From Chytridium lagenaria (taxonomy: Eukaryota; Chytridiomycota; Chytridiomycetes; Chytridiales; Chytridiaceae), in NCBI GenBank assembly GCA_025449115.1, contig JAHLKC010000296.1, positions 1 through 18,061 of the forward strand: a stretch of DNA of 18,061 nucleotides, given 5' to 3'. The notes beneath the pieces were generated by a model. It was given only the letters and a program-made list of their open reading frames with translations. It searched no databases and was not told where the DNA came from. This document shows, piece after piece, positions 1 through 9,687 of the stretch (within the stretch, counting starts at the first letter, position 1; each line of letters starts with the position of its first letter). Both the position numbers and the translations under genes were made by a program.

Positions 1-379
1 AAATGTAAATTGTATTTGCATGAGGTTTTCCATTTTATGTAAGAAATTCTATATGAACTTATACTAATGGCTAAGAAAAAGCATGGAAGACAGCATTCAC
101 TGGAGGGCTGTAACGAAACTGCTTCCATCAACTTTTGATTTATTGACGCATTTGGGCATTGACGGTGATGAATTTGAGAAAAAGAGTTATCCCAGCACCC
201 TGATTAATCCTGGAGAACGACAAAAGCCCAAAAAGAGGAAACGTGTTAGACTGAATTTGAAAGAGTTGGACGCCACCCTTCGTACTGACGTTGAATACGA
301 AACCGACCACTCATTTGATGAAGAAATTTTAAGCCTTCTTGCAAAAGGTGAAGTAAATAAGCTTCAAGTGCAATTCTAA
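1..379 (+). CDS. 3' end of an unidentified gene (two exons)
   Basis: The reading frame from base 1 is open to 38, then a GTAAGA donor at 39 and a CTAAG acceptor ending at 75 bound a 37-nt candidate intron with a TACTAAT branch-like site. Removing it keeps the frame open from 1 to the TAA at 377-379, whereas unspliced DNA has a stop (TAA at 65-67) just before the ATG at 83. The visible 3' part gives about 113 residues. It is hydrophilic, with a basic stretch PKKRKRVR around the middle that could act as a nuclear localisation signal, followed by an acidic segment. I do not recognise the family. The 5' part lies outside the window. An alternative is an intronless 98-aa protein starting at 83. 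Confidence 0.5.
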
Positions 380-594
380 TTTCATTTTTAAATAGAAAAT
401 CCAACGGAGCCGATCAAAAACACAGACCCTAAAAACTTCCAACGTAAACGGCTAAAAAAGGCTAACACAAATATGAAATAGAGATATATAATTAGGGGAT
501 GAGAAGGCTCAGGGTACTTGGTAATCGTTTGTCATTAAATAAATAATTCAATACTTTCCGTGGGCGCCAAATTTTGTAATTCTTATACATAATT
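380..594. other. Gene-free AT-rich spacer
   Basis: This is the 3' flank of the preceding gene. It is AT-rich and I see no coding signature or clear repeat, only an AATAAATAATT stretch near 540 that could hold polyadenylation signals. Confidence 0.4.
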
Positions 595-599
595 AATTT

Positions 600-2545
600 T
601 GGGTAGTCCCTAAAATAGAATAGAGAACACCCGAAAGACCAAGGGTACTTAGTACACTATACCAAAAAAAGGGTGCTAACAGAGACAATTCATCTTGGGT
701 AGTTCCCAAATTTTAAGGCAGGCTCCCTGCAGAGAGCTGCTACTTCCCATTAGTTGAGGTGTCATGCCGCACAACTCTGAAAGGTAGAACAGCTACTAGC
801 AAAGTATATTGTAAGCCTCCACCATTGACAGGTAGTACCAAAGACTGTTGAAAGGCCAAATAACGCTGCAACTGATCTTGGGTAGTTACTGAACTTCGTT
901 AGGACAACGTCAAGCTCACTACCTAGTTTCGATGGCTGTGTACGCGTCATGGGTTTTTCACGGGGTCCCCTTACTTTTGTGGAGGCAATAGACGCGTCAG
1001 GGTTAGGGTTTTGGTGAAATTGAAGTGTTTTGTTATTATCTTGTTTAAGTCCCCATTCCCTTTGAAGCCTGTTTTGTGTGTGCTAGGTGCGTAATTCAAG
1101 TGTGGTGGGTAGTACTCTATGTTTAGGTAGGGTAGTCCCTGTCAATATATGGCATGCTTTGTGAAAGGCAAGGGTAGTACCCATTGCTTTAGGAGTAGTT
1201 CCTTTAAATTTGAATGGTAAAAATGGTAGTACTATAATTTGCTATGCAAATACCCAGGTATTAAGTTTGTTCCATGGGTAGTAACCTACTGTTGACAGGG
1301 GCTATGTACTTTTACAGCCGACTTTATCTCCTACATGTAAACCAACATCAACTATGCATACATATCGAGTGTTGAAATGAGGGAATAAGACAATGGTTTT
1401 GGTATTACCCATAGTAGTAAGGTATGCTCCGTAAAAGGCGAGGGTACTATAGCATGAAATTAGAGTGCCTTCCTTTGCTGAGTGAATACCTGGCAACGCT
1501 AATTCGTTTCCTACTTGTAATTTGGTTGGGCCCAATGTGAACGCTGGTTCAACCAGCCCTTTCATAGAACCTTGTAGAGTTATTGCCATATTTCCACAGT
1601 GAATATATAGCCATTCTTGAGGTCGGCAAGTGTTCTTTAGGCAGAGACCATATGTTTTGGTAGTCGCTATCCTGGTAGAGAATGCTAATAGACGCAAGGG
1701 TAGTACCTATGATTGAAGAGTGGTTAAATACATATCTGAATGGTTAGTATGATACTACTTTCATTTGGGACAGGAATACCCAGCAGCCTTTTGTTCACTT
1801 CACCATTACGGCTGGGTAGTACCCTGTCAGCCTGCTTGCTGGTTGACAGGCGTCACAATTTATTTACTTCTTCTAGCAGCCTTTTTAAATAATACCTCTA
1901 CATCTACACCAAAATAAAGTATGTATACATATCCACTATGTCAATTCAGAATAACACCACAATTGTTTTGGTAGTCCCTGTCCTAGTAAGGCATGCTCCT
2001 TGAAAGGCTAGGGTAGTTCCCATTCATCATAAGGTAGCTCTGGATGGTTGGAATGGTAGTATCTTCTGAAGTTACATACATTTGAATATCCCAGAAACAC
2101 TATAGCAGGTCTCCACTTCTGCGGGGCTATTACCGTAAACTTTTTAATGGGTGGAATAATACCAAAAATGAAAAACGGTGGGAGTCCCTGTACTAGTAAG
2201 GCGAGCTCCAGTTAAACGAAGGGTAGTTCGGACGGTTGCCGAATGGTACAAAAACATCAGTCTAATAAAGGAGAAGTATTGTACAGTCATTTCCATTGCT
2301 TGGTGGTGGTACTATGTGCCAGAAGAATGCCGAAAATCAACCTGGGTAGTTCCTATATCAATACAGGTTCCGAAAATTAACGTGGGTAGTCCATACATCA
2401 TTACAGGTGCCTTCAACATTGCCAGGGTAGTTACAATTTTGGTATGTAGAAAATATAGTTTTGTATTAATTAAAAAGGTACTACCTTTATAATACGGAAA
2501 GCTCCTACCCTTGAACTACCACGTTCTATCTGCCGAACTACCCTA
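600..2545. repeat. Diverged GGGTAGT-motif repeat region
   Basis: No credible gene is present over almost 2 kb. The region is packed with GGGTAGT or GGTAGT followed by a C-rich triplet (for example 601, 695, 880, 1110, 1130, 1170, 1277, 1689, 1815, 1970, 2011, 2221, 2344, 2384, 2427). About five diverged copies of a longer cassette can be read, beginning near 1130, 1399, 1660, 1969 and 2180: GGTAGTCCCTGT, then TAGTAAGGCATGCTCC, then GAAAGGC, then AGGGTAGTTCCCATT, then AATGGTAGTA some 40 bp later. Starts are 210-310 bp apart. After about 2478 the motif appears in the opposite orientation (ACTACCC at 2505-2545). Short open frames here are not conserved between cassettes. The function and origin are unknown. 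Confidence 0.6.
999..1012 (+). repeat. Short telomere-like TTAGGG tract
   Basis: AGGGTTAGGGTTTT is about two TTAGGG units, the usual fungal telomere repeat. It sits between ordinary sequence on both sides, so at most it is a tiny interstitial tract. Two units can easily arise by chance. Confidence 0.25.
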
Positions 2546-2607
2546 AGTTACGTTTTAGGGTGTTGGTTACAACTCCAGTACCCTACTTTGACCCCTTTAC
2601 TATCTGA

Positions 2608-3284
2608 TCATCTCCTGGCAATCGGGATGGCTGAAAGCCTCCTTGCCTTCCTGCTATGGCACCTTTTGGAACGTGATGATCTCGTTGCCTCACGAGCTGG
2701 CACAGGGTAACCTCACTCATCACCTGCCTGCAGCGTCGATCACCGGCTCGGGGATCATCAGAGGTGGAATGTAGCCGACCAAGCCTAAGCTAAAGGACAC
2801 TGACAATGAGGAGGACCCTTGGGCTCCCATCGCAGCCTTCTGCTTCAAACAGCTGGATTGCGGCTTCACCAGGTGGCAGGGGGTAGAGGGGTGGGCTGCC
2901 ATCCAAGAAGGAGTGAAGGGAGATCACGGCGAGGCCACGCGCGTGAGATAGAGGATGGGGATCAACTCAATATCAACTACTTAATTCAACATGTACAAAT
3001 TAAATCAAGAAATCTCTCATATTAAAGTAATACACAAAATACAAATAAATAATAGACACAACATATGCACACACACATAAACGGCACATATGCGCGCCAC
3101 CTCCTTCAATAAAAACCCTATAAACGTGGGGAAAAAACTATATAAAAAACCCAAAGGGAAAAGAAGGGAGGATTCAATATGACGCGTAAATATACGCGTC
3201 GACGCGGGATATAACGGAACTCAACGGACTTAGACGGAATGTCCTTATGAGCCATAGGCCATGTGAATAATGTAATTCTTCACA
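2608..3284 (-). mobile_element. Truncated 3' LTR of gypsy chromovirus copy A
   Basis: On the minus strand the LTR starts at 3284 with TGTGAAGAATTACATT, directly after the polypurine tract, which fixes the boundary. It matches the LTR of copy B (6672-7348) almost throughout. It stops near 2608, whereas copy B continues another 0.9 kb, so the far end of this LTR is missing and abuts the GGGTAGT region. It contains two ACGCGT sites in inverted arrangement (3182-3187 and 3194-3199), a minus-strand TTTTTTATATAG TATA-like stretch near 3140-3150, and a GC-rich segment at 2610-2950 that also reads as short unrelated ORFs. Confidence 0.8.
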
Positions 3285-3299
3285 TTCTCCCGTTTTTAA
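3285..3299 (-). other. Polypurine tract of gypsy copy A
   Basis: The minus strand reads TTAAAAACGGGAGAA immediately before the LTR start. This is the expected plus-strand primer of reverse transcription in LTR retrotransposons, and its position sets both element orientation and LTR boundary. The same tract precedes the LTR of copy B. Confidence 0.8.
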
Positions 3300-4963
3300 G
3301 AAAAGACTTACGTAGAAAAGTCTAACTTAGTGTCAGAAGTATAAGAACTATCTGAATATATCAAGCTTGCATTATCGGCAAGTCTATAAGGCCAAGTATT
3401 GGCAAGGGTTATTAATTGTTACCGTCTAGCATCTCATAGTGGTACTTCAAAGTTATTATCAGGATAATCATCATCAGATTATTATCTATATCAGGTTCCA
3501 ACTGAGGAACTTCATTATCAATAGCATTCTGGTCATCAGAATCTAGGTACAGCCTGCCGTAAAGAACGTTTAGCCTTGCGCTTACGTTTCTTTATGGGGC
3601 TAGGAGGGGTATCATCAAGGATACCTCATTTCATCCTCACTACGATAACCATCATTATCTTCAGGCATCGTGTAGGATGGGCTTAGGCGCAAGTCTCTTG
3701 CGGCCAGCATTCTTTTCATATACTACTCTGAGAGCATATGCTGTGGGCTGTGTTTTAGCAACACGGTCCCAGTAATCTTTAACTATGGATGGGTAAGGCC
3801 TCTTCATCCATTAGAAGGTTATGCGCGGTTCCATGACCGAGCCATTTAACATAATACTTATACTTTTTGTTATGAGAATCATAAGTATGATAATCCAGTT
3901 TCTCAACATAGAACTCAGGATCATTATAGTGGCATCAGCGACTTCTTCATCAAATCGTCGAAACAATTCGCGATTAACTCCAACAGCTACCTTATTCTTA
4001 GGCATGCGTCTAATAACTTGGAGTTCTTTCCATGCTGCAATCTCAGCAGCAAAGTCATCTGAAGCTACTTCTGCAGATGCAGCATTAGCAGTTTCTGTAG
4101 GCGGCAAAGACTCAAATGGTCGGAGTCTAGCAGCATTAGCAAGTCGTGATAAGAGCTGGCCTCCAGGGAGGAGCTCTACAACTGTGTATCTATTGCTGTC
4201 CATAGATTTACTAAGGACACGCATAGGGCCAGCCCATCTAAATTGGAACTTCTTAGTGGGGGCATTCTTGTTCTCTTTCCCTCGACGTTCAGTCTTCAAG
4301 GGAACAGAGAGCCATACCAGGTCGCCAACATCAAACGAGTGTTTGTTGCGACTGGGTTTATTTTGTTGTGCTCGTCTCTTGCGTTTGAGTTCTGCACGCA
4401 AGAGTACGGCCTTTGAATAGGCTAGTCTAGCAGCTAGCTGAGTAACATAATCTTTAGCCTCAAACGATCATCTTCATCGTTGAGGGATTCTTTGACAAAG
4501 TCCTGAAGGGCTTGTCGAGTATTCATGAGCACACTCACATGTGTGTCAGTGTCTATATCATCTTCAGGAGAAATATAATCGTCCTGATCGTCATTGACTT
4601 CAAGGTCAATGATTCTAACATGCCGTGCAGGTCCATCGTCAACAAGGGGACGGCCAGCATTGAGGTGTATAATATCTGGGGAAAGTACCAGAGTGTTGTT
4701 GACATATAAGTTCATGGCGTTGTCAACAAATATGGGGTAACTGTCACGCAAATGCGGGCGTTCAGTCATACAGCCATTATGAATAATAGATACATAGGCA
4801 TCTTTTTCTTTCCCATGCAAAGTCGTTTTCACTTTACGAGTTAACGAATGCATCTGGGAAGATTCATTCCTTCCAAAGGATCTCCATTGGAAGTGTGTCC
4901 AAGTCGCTTCATCGTGGATGTGGACAAGGTAAAATAGATCATAACCATATTTCTCTTTTGAAC
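3300..4963 (-). pseudogene. Gypsy chromovirus copy A: integrase tail, chromodomain and C-terminal extension
   Basis: Read on the minus strand from 4963: remnants of the integrase core (the segment LSPDIIHLNAGRPL near 4670 resembles the SPaelLfGRxPL block), an acidic linker, a basic AELKRKRRAQQ helix, then the GPY/F-type module with GDLVWLSVPLKTE and RWAGPMRV (4210-4350). A chromodomain follows (3763-3922), then a tail with a PIKKRKRKAK nuclear-localisation-like motif and an acidic region running to the polypurine tract. Single-base shifts occur near 4460 (copy B keeps the frame there) and just before the chromodomain near 3925, so the ORF is broken. Gag, protease, reverse transcriptase and RNase H are missing. 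The integrase family would insert element cDNA; the chromodomain would direct it to modified histones. This copy is dead. Confidence 0.85.
3763..3922 (-). other. Chromodomain of gypsy copy A
   Basis: The minus strand encodes FYVEKLDYHTYD, then KYKYYVKWLGHGTAHN, then a helix ending in VKDYWDR. This follows the chromodomain layout: a beta strand with an aromatic residue, the YxVKWxG strand, and a C-terminal helix ending in YW. In the canonical domain an aromatic residue follows the VKWxG loop; here the N-L-L stretch stands in its place, so one cage position may be altered. The domain is in a different frame from the upstream integrase because of a one-base shift. Confidence 0.8.
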
Positions 4964-5161
4964 ATATGCGCGCCACCTCCTTAAATAAAAACCCTATAAA
5001 CGTGGGGAAAAAGTATATATAAAAAACCCAAAGGGAAAAGAAGGGAGGATTCAATATGACACGTAAATATACGCGTCCACGTGGGATATAATGGAACTCA
5101 ACGGACTTAGGCAAAATGTCCTTATGAGCCATCAGCCATGTGAATAATGTAATTCTTCACA
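4964..5161 (-). mobile_element. 5' LTR stub of gypsy copy A
   Basis: These 198 bp match the 3086-3284 end of the copy A LTR, including TATA-like and ACGCGT sequences, and end at 5161 with CTTCACA, the LTR terminus. Only the first 198 bp of the LTR remain; at 4963/4964 they join directly to mid-integrase, so a deletion removed the rest of the LTR, gag and most of pol. A long minus-strand frame (5132-4434) runs across this join and is an artefact of the deletion. The other side of the terminus is copia coding sequence. Confidence 0.75.
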
Positions 5162-5362
5162 TCAACGCGTCAAAAACATGAACGTGAAACAAACGACAAG
5201 ATTTTTCAACGCTGCATCAAACTCGCGTATTGCTGGTCAGAAGACATGGCCGTTGACGTCTTAACAAAGTCTTTGCTTACTGAAGCACATCAACGGCATG
5301 TCTGCAGCCTTGGTATGCGACGGTTCAGAGACCTGACAACACTGCCATCAGAACAGCAATAG
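5162..5362 (+). pseudogene. Ty1/copia polyprotein C-terminus (end of RNase H)
   Basis: The plus strand reads an open frame to TAG at 5360-5362 with the sequence MAVDVLTKSLLTEAHQRHV then LGMRRF. This corresponds to the end of copia polyproteins (ADvLTKpL...H......LG). Here the usual ADvLTK has V before D. The stop is followed within 20 bp by a G-rich polypurine tract and a TGTTGAA LTR start, as expected for copia elements. The upstream part of the polyprotein is cut off by the gypsy LTR terminus at 5161, so the gypsy element may have inserted into the copia element, or the two were joined by a deletion. Confidence 0.75.
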
Positions 5363-5382
5363 TTCTTTGAATTGCGGGGGTG

Positions 5383-5659
5383 TGTTGAAACTCTGTTGTA
5401 TTGATATAACAATTCAATAAACCCTTACTTTGCGATTCATTATTATAATTCGTTGAACATGTTCACCCCACTGAACCGGAGAGACAACCTTTATGTCAGA
5501 CATTATATATCTATATTTACGTTGGATTCTTATTTAACATGATCACATATCAGCTATAACGGTGTAGCAAAACTCATTTTGTTATTGCGGTATGCCAAAT
5601 GACTAAGAGTTGCAGTATTGCTACGTTGCGGAATGCCAAAAGATCAAGTTAACTCAACA
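5383..5659 (+). mobile_element. 3' LTR of the copia element
   Basis: The LTR begins TGTTGAAACTCTG after the tract GCGGGGGTG and probably ends at CTCAACA (5653-5659), giving six-base inverted ends TGTTGA/TCAACA and a length of 277 bp, usual for small copia LTRs. A TTCAATAAACCC polyadenylation-like stretch lies near its start. The right boundary is inferred from the inverted ends only, as no second LTR is available for comparison. Confidence 0.6.
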
Positions 5660-5761
5660 ACAAGCATGTAAAAACTATAGATCTTAGCTCCGAGCAGGAG
5701 TGATTATGTTCTGCACATAAGGTCTTTACACTTTATCATTTTATCATCATAACACCCAGGG
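5660..5761. other. Short unassigned spacer between two LTRs
   Basis: This is AT-rich sequence between the copia LTR and the LTR of gypsy copy B. Nothing recognisable is present. Confidence 0.4.
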
Positions 5762-7348
5762 TGTGAAGTTCTCTCTATGGCCCCCTCTGCTAAGCCCCGG
5801 CATACGGAGGTAGAGAACCACATAATTGGTGACAAGACCAGCGTCTAGGAGGTACTCCTAGATCAAGAGTCAAGCCCTATTCTGCCTTTAGTGAAAGCGG
5901 GGATATAAGTTGCTGTGGTTCTGCTCTAAACTAATCTAAATAAAATATAGGAAGGAAAAAGGAAGGAAAAAGGTACTCAAGCGGAGATCCAACGCGCCAG
6001 AGTGAAAGGGTCATCAAGAAGGGAGTCCATTCCGCTCCTAGTATTGTACAAGGCATCGAAATCGCCGCAATAAGCCAATTTAACATGTTCTCATCTAGGC
6101 CCTGCTCATGCCGCACTCCCAATCACAGGCAACTAGATAGCCAGTCATTGCAATTGAGAAAAGAACAGAGGTGGTTATACTACCCAAACCTTCGAAGGAA
6201 TTGCCATAGAGGCGTCTATCCAGGGCTCAGGCCTTCTTAGACTCAAGTGTCTTGGTTCAAGGTGTTAGTCTCCCCAGCGGCGTAATCCCCGGGCGCCCCG
6301 CAGGTACAATTAAATAACACAATTTTGAATATTCAAACAGAAAAGATAGCACTGGCCAGGTAGCCAGGCCTAGAGTGTGTAGTGGTCTAGTCCAGGTCTT
6401 CAGAGGGTAATGTGATCTTCTCTTTGACCCATCCCTCCCTACCTAGCTTCAACTAGGGGGTAGGGGAGAAGAGTAAAGGAGTTGATCCAGCAGAGCAAGT
6501 CCGCAGAGCACCTAAAGGATGGATGTACTCTGCAGTTTAAGTGATGTTAGTTGTTGTTGTGGCTGTGTGTGGTAGTTTTTTGCAAGTTCTATTAAATAAA
6601 AGGGAGATGGGAACGGGTTTTAGTCTCTTCTATGTCGACTTACCTTGCTAATAAACCAATACGAGCACCAGATCGTCTCCTGGCAATCGGGGATGGCTGA
6701 AAGCCTCCTTGCCTTCCTGCTATGGCACCTTTTGGAACGTGATGATCTCGTTGCCTCACGAGCTGGCACAGGCTAACCTCACTCATCACCTGCCTGCAGC
6801 GTCGATCACCGGCTCGGGGATCATCAGAGGTGAAATGTAGCCAACCAAGCCTAAGCTAAAGGGACACTGACAATGAGGAGGACCCTTAGGGCTCCCATCG
6901 CAGCCTTCTGCTTCAAACAGCTGGATTGCGGCTTCACCAGGTGGCAGGGGGTAGAGGGGTGGGCTGCCATCCAAGAAGGAGTGAAGGGAGATCACGGCGA
7001 GGTCACGCGCGTGAGATAGAGGATGGGGGATCAACTCAATATCACTACATTCAACAAGGTACAAATTAAATCAAGAAATCTCTCATATTAAAGTAATACA
7101 CAAAATACAAATATATAATAGACACAACATATGCACACACATATAAACGGCACATATGCGCCACCTCCTTAAATAAAAACCCTATAAACGTGGGGAAAAA
7201 GTATATATAAAAAACCCAAAGGGAAAAGAAGGGAGGATTCAATATGACGCGTAAATATACGCGTCGACGCCAGATATAACGGAACTCAACGGACTTAGAC
7301 GGAATGTCCTTATGAGCCATAGGCCATGTGAATAATGTAATTCTTACA
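5762..7348 (-). mobile_element. Complete 3' LTR of gypsy chromovirus copy B
   Basis: On the minus strand the LTR runs from TGTAAGAATTACATT at 7348 (directly after the polypurine tract; one C is lost compared with copy A) to GAGAACTTCACA at 5762, about 1587 bp with TGTGAAG/CTTCACA inverted ends. The part 6672-7348 matches copy A; the part 5762-6330 matches, in reverse, the end of solo LTR C. Features seen are an inverted ACGCGT pair (7247-7252, 7259-7264), a TATA-like TTATATATAC on the minus strand near 7203-7212, a GC-rich block (6672-7040), and a purine tract of AAGGAAGGAAAAA units near 5950. It contains open frames of up to 92 codons that are not conserved in copy A. Confidence 0.8.
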
Positions 7349-7363
7349 TTCTCCCGTTTTTAA
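7349..7363 (-). other. Polypurine tract of gypsy copy B
   Basis: The minus strand reads TTAAAAACGGGAGAA immediately before the LTR, identical to copy A. Confidence 0.8.
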
Positions 7364-8690
7364 GAAAAGACTGACATAAGAAAGTCTAACTTAGTCGTCC
7401 AGAAGTATAAGAACTATCTGTGAATATATCAAAGCTTGCATTATCGGCAAGTCTATAAGGCCAAGTATTGGCAAGGGTTATGTAATTGTTACCGTCTAGC
7501 ATCTCAATGGCTAGTGGTACTTCAAAGTTATTATCAGGATAATCATCATCCAGATTATTATCTATATCAGGTTCCAACTGAGGAACTTCAATGTCAATAG
7601 GATTCTGGTCATCAGAATCTACGGGTACAGCCTGCCGTAAAGAACGTTTGGCCTAGCGCTTACGTTTCTTTATGGGCTAGGAGGGTATCATCAAGGATAC
7701 CTCATTTCATCCTCACTACGATAACCATCATTATCTTCAGGCATCGTGTAGGATGTGGGCTTAGGCGCAAGTCTCTTGCGCCAGCATTCTTTTCATATAC
7801 TACTCTGAGAGCATATGCTGTGGGCTGTGTTTTAGCAACACGGTCCCAGTAATCTTTAACTATGGATGGTAAGGCCTCTTCATCCATTAGAAGGTTATGC
7901 GCGGTTCCATGACCGAGCCATTTAACATAATACTTATACTTTTTGTTATGAGAATCATAAGTATGATAATCCAGTTTCTCAACATAGAACTCAGGATCAT
8001 TATAGTGGCATCAGCGACTTCTGTCAATTCGTCGAAACAATTCGCGATTAACTCCAACAGCTACCTTTCTTAGGCATGCGTCTAATAACTTGGAGTTCTT
8101 TCCATGCTGCAATCTCAGCAGCAAAGTCGTCTGAAGCTACTTCTGCAGATGCAGCATTAGCAGTTTTGTAGGCGGCAAAGACTCAAATGGTCGGAGTCTA
8201 GCTGCATTAGCATGTGTGATAAGAGCTGGCCTCCAGGGAGGAGCTCCACAACTGTGTATCTATTGCTGTCCATATAGTTACTAAGGACACGCATAAGGCC
8301 AGCCCATCTAAATTGGTACTTTTAGGGGGCATTCTTGTTCTTGTTTCCTCGCCTTTCAGTCTTCAAGGGAACAGAGAGCCATACCAAGTCCCCAACATAA
8401 AAGAATCTATATTGCAACTAGGTTTATTCTTTAGTGCTCGCCTCTTGCGTTTGAGTTCTGCACGCAAGAGTAGAGCTTTTGAGTAGGCTAGTCTAGCAGC
8501 CGTAATCTTTAGCCTCTAAACGATCATGTTCATTGTTGAGGGATTCGTTGACAAAGTCCTGAAGGGCTTGTCAAGTATTCATAAGCACACTCACATGTGT
8601 GTCAGTGTCTATATCATCTTCAGGAGAAACATAGTTGTCCTGATCGTCATTGACTTTAAGGTTGATGATTCTCACATGCCGTGCAGGTCA
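7364..8690 (-). pseudogene. Gypsy chromovirus copy B: integrase tail, chromodomain and C-terminal extension
   Basis: This is a second copy of the copy A internal region, collinear with 3300-4650, differing by substitutions and many one- to few-base indels. From 8690 on the minus strand: end of the integrase core with PARHVRIINLKVND, acidic linker, basic helix, GPY/F module (8270-8400), chromodomain (7841-7998), then the tail. The tail frame 7577-7386 is intact here and contains an acidic NLDDDYPDNNF stretch and a hydrophobic, aromatic end with YITLANTWPY. Copy B keeps the reading frame near 8515 where copy A lost a base, while having other breaks. Homology to copy A stops near 8690, where unrelated sequence follows. 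The rest of pol and gag are absent. Confidence 0.8.
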
Positions 8691-8738
8691 ATCCCCCATC
8701 AGCAAAGTTGTCTAAGTCAGTGCGCATCATATCAGTCC

Positions 8739-9687
8739 TGTGAGATTATTGGATAACCTCACCAAGAGGCATGAATGCGTCGCTTATTTAGACGTCGTGC
8801 CCTTATTCTTATTTTGTTGTTCCCGTTCCATTCTTTTCCCTCTCGGGGTTTTTCATAGTTTTTCCCCATAGATACGAGAGAGGTTTTTATAGAAGGAAGG
8901 GCGGTCGACGTGGTATGCCAACTTATGACATGCTACCACGTTGGTCGAGATTCCTGTTGTTGTTATTTGATTCCCCTTTATGTATTGTTTTATTATTTGT
9001 AGAAAGTTGAATAGATTTACGTGCACCTCTGTAGTCCTGGATTGATCCTACCCATACATCCAGGCATGGCTGCCCTTGGGCCATGCTTTCTTCATTCTTC
9101 TGTTATTCAATATTGTGTTATTTAGTTGTACCTGCGGGCGCTCGGGATTACGCCGCTGGGGGAGACTACACCTTGAACCAAGAATCTTGAGTCTAAGAAG
9201 GCCTGAGCCCTGGATAGACGCCTCTGTGGCATGATTCCTTCGAAGGTTTGGGTAGTATAACCACCTCTGTTCTTTTCTCGATTGCGATGACTGGCTATCT
9301 AGTTGCCTGTGAGTGGGAGTGCGGCATGAGCAGGGCCTTAGGTAGAAGAGATCAGATGAGAACATGTTAAAACGGCTTATTGCGGCGATTACGAGGCCTT
9401 GTACACTACTAGGAGCGGGATGGACTCCCTCCTTGATGACCCTTCCACTCTGGCGCGTTGGATCTCCGCCTGAGTACCTTTTTCCTTCCTTTTCCTTCCT
9501 TTCTTTCATATGATTAGTTTTAGAGCAGAACCACAGCAACTTAAATCCCCGCTGTCACTAAAGGCAGAATAGGGCTTGACTCTTGATCTAGGAGTACCTC
9601 CTAGACTCTAGTCTTGTCACCTATTATGTGGTTCTCTACCTCTGTATGCCGGGGCTTAGCAGAGGGGGCCATAGAGAGAACTTCACA
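8739..9687 (+). mobile_element. Solo LTR C (short gypsy LTR variant) with 4-bp target duplication
   Basis: The LTR starts TGTGAGATTATTGG at 8739 and ends GAGAGAACTTCACA at 9687. It is flanked by GTCC on both sides (8735-8738 and 9688-9691), a candidate 4-bp target-site duplication, with no element coding sequence attached, so it looks like a solo LTR left by LTR-LTR recombination. Its last ~570 bp match 5762-6330 of the copy B LTR in reverse; its start shares only the general layout (TATA-like segment, TTCTTTTCCCT, TTTTTCCCCA), diverged. It lacks about 640 bp found in the copy B LTR, including the GC-rich block. Minus-strand frames inside (9539-9048) are not genes. Confidence 0.75.

Noticed and set aside
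999..1012. Chromosome end or telomere-fusion site
   Set aside because: Only two TTAGGG units with ordinary sequence on both sides; too short to distinguish from chance.
2178..2492. 104-codon plus-strand frame in the GGGTAGT region
   Set aside because: It is built from the repeated motif; it is not conserved between cassettes and has no domain or signal.
600..2545. CRISPR-like array
   Set aside because: Units are diverged, spacing is irregular (210-310 bp), and the genome is eukaryotic.
3821..4420. 199-codon plus-strand open frame
   Set aside because: It is the antisense shadow of the integrase/chromodomain frame, which has clear family motifs on the minus strand.
4434..5132. 232-codon minus-strand frame as a single gene
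   Set aside because: Its first ~55 codons lie in the LTR stub and the rest is integrase, so the frame spans a deletion join at 4963/4964 and its ATG is not a natural start.
6786..7064. 92-codon minus-strand frame inside the copy B LTR
   Set aside because: The matching part of copy A is in other frames and shifted by indels, so it is not conserved as protein.
9048..9539. 163-codon minus-strand frame
   Set aside because: It lies wholly within solo LTR C and is disrupted in the matching part of LTR B.
5762..9687. Inverted LTRs as the ends of one large inverted-repeat element
   Set aside because: LTR C has its own flanking GTCC duplication and a different length, and LTR B is fixed by its polypurine tract to the minus-strand element, so they are separate insertions.
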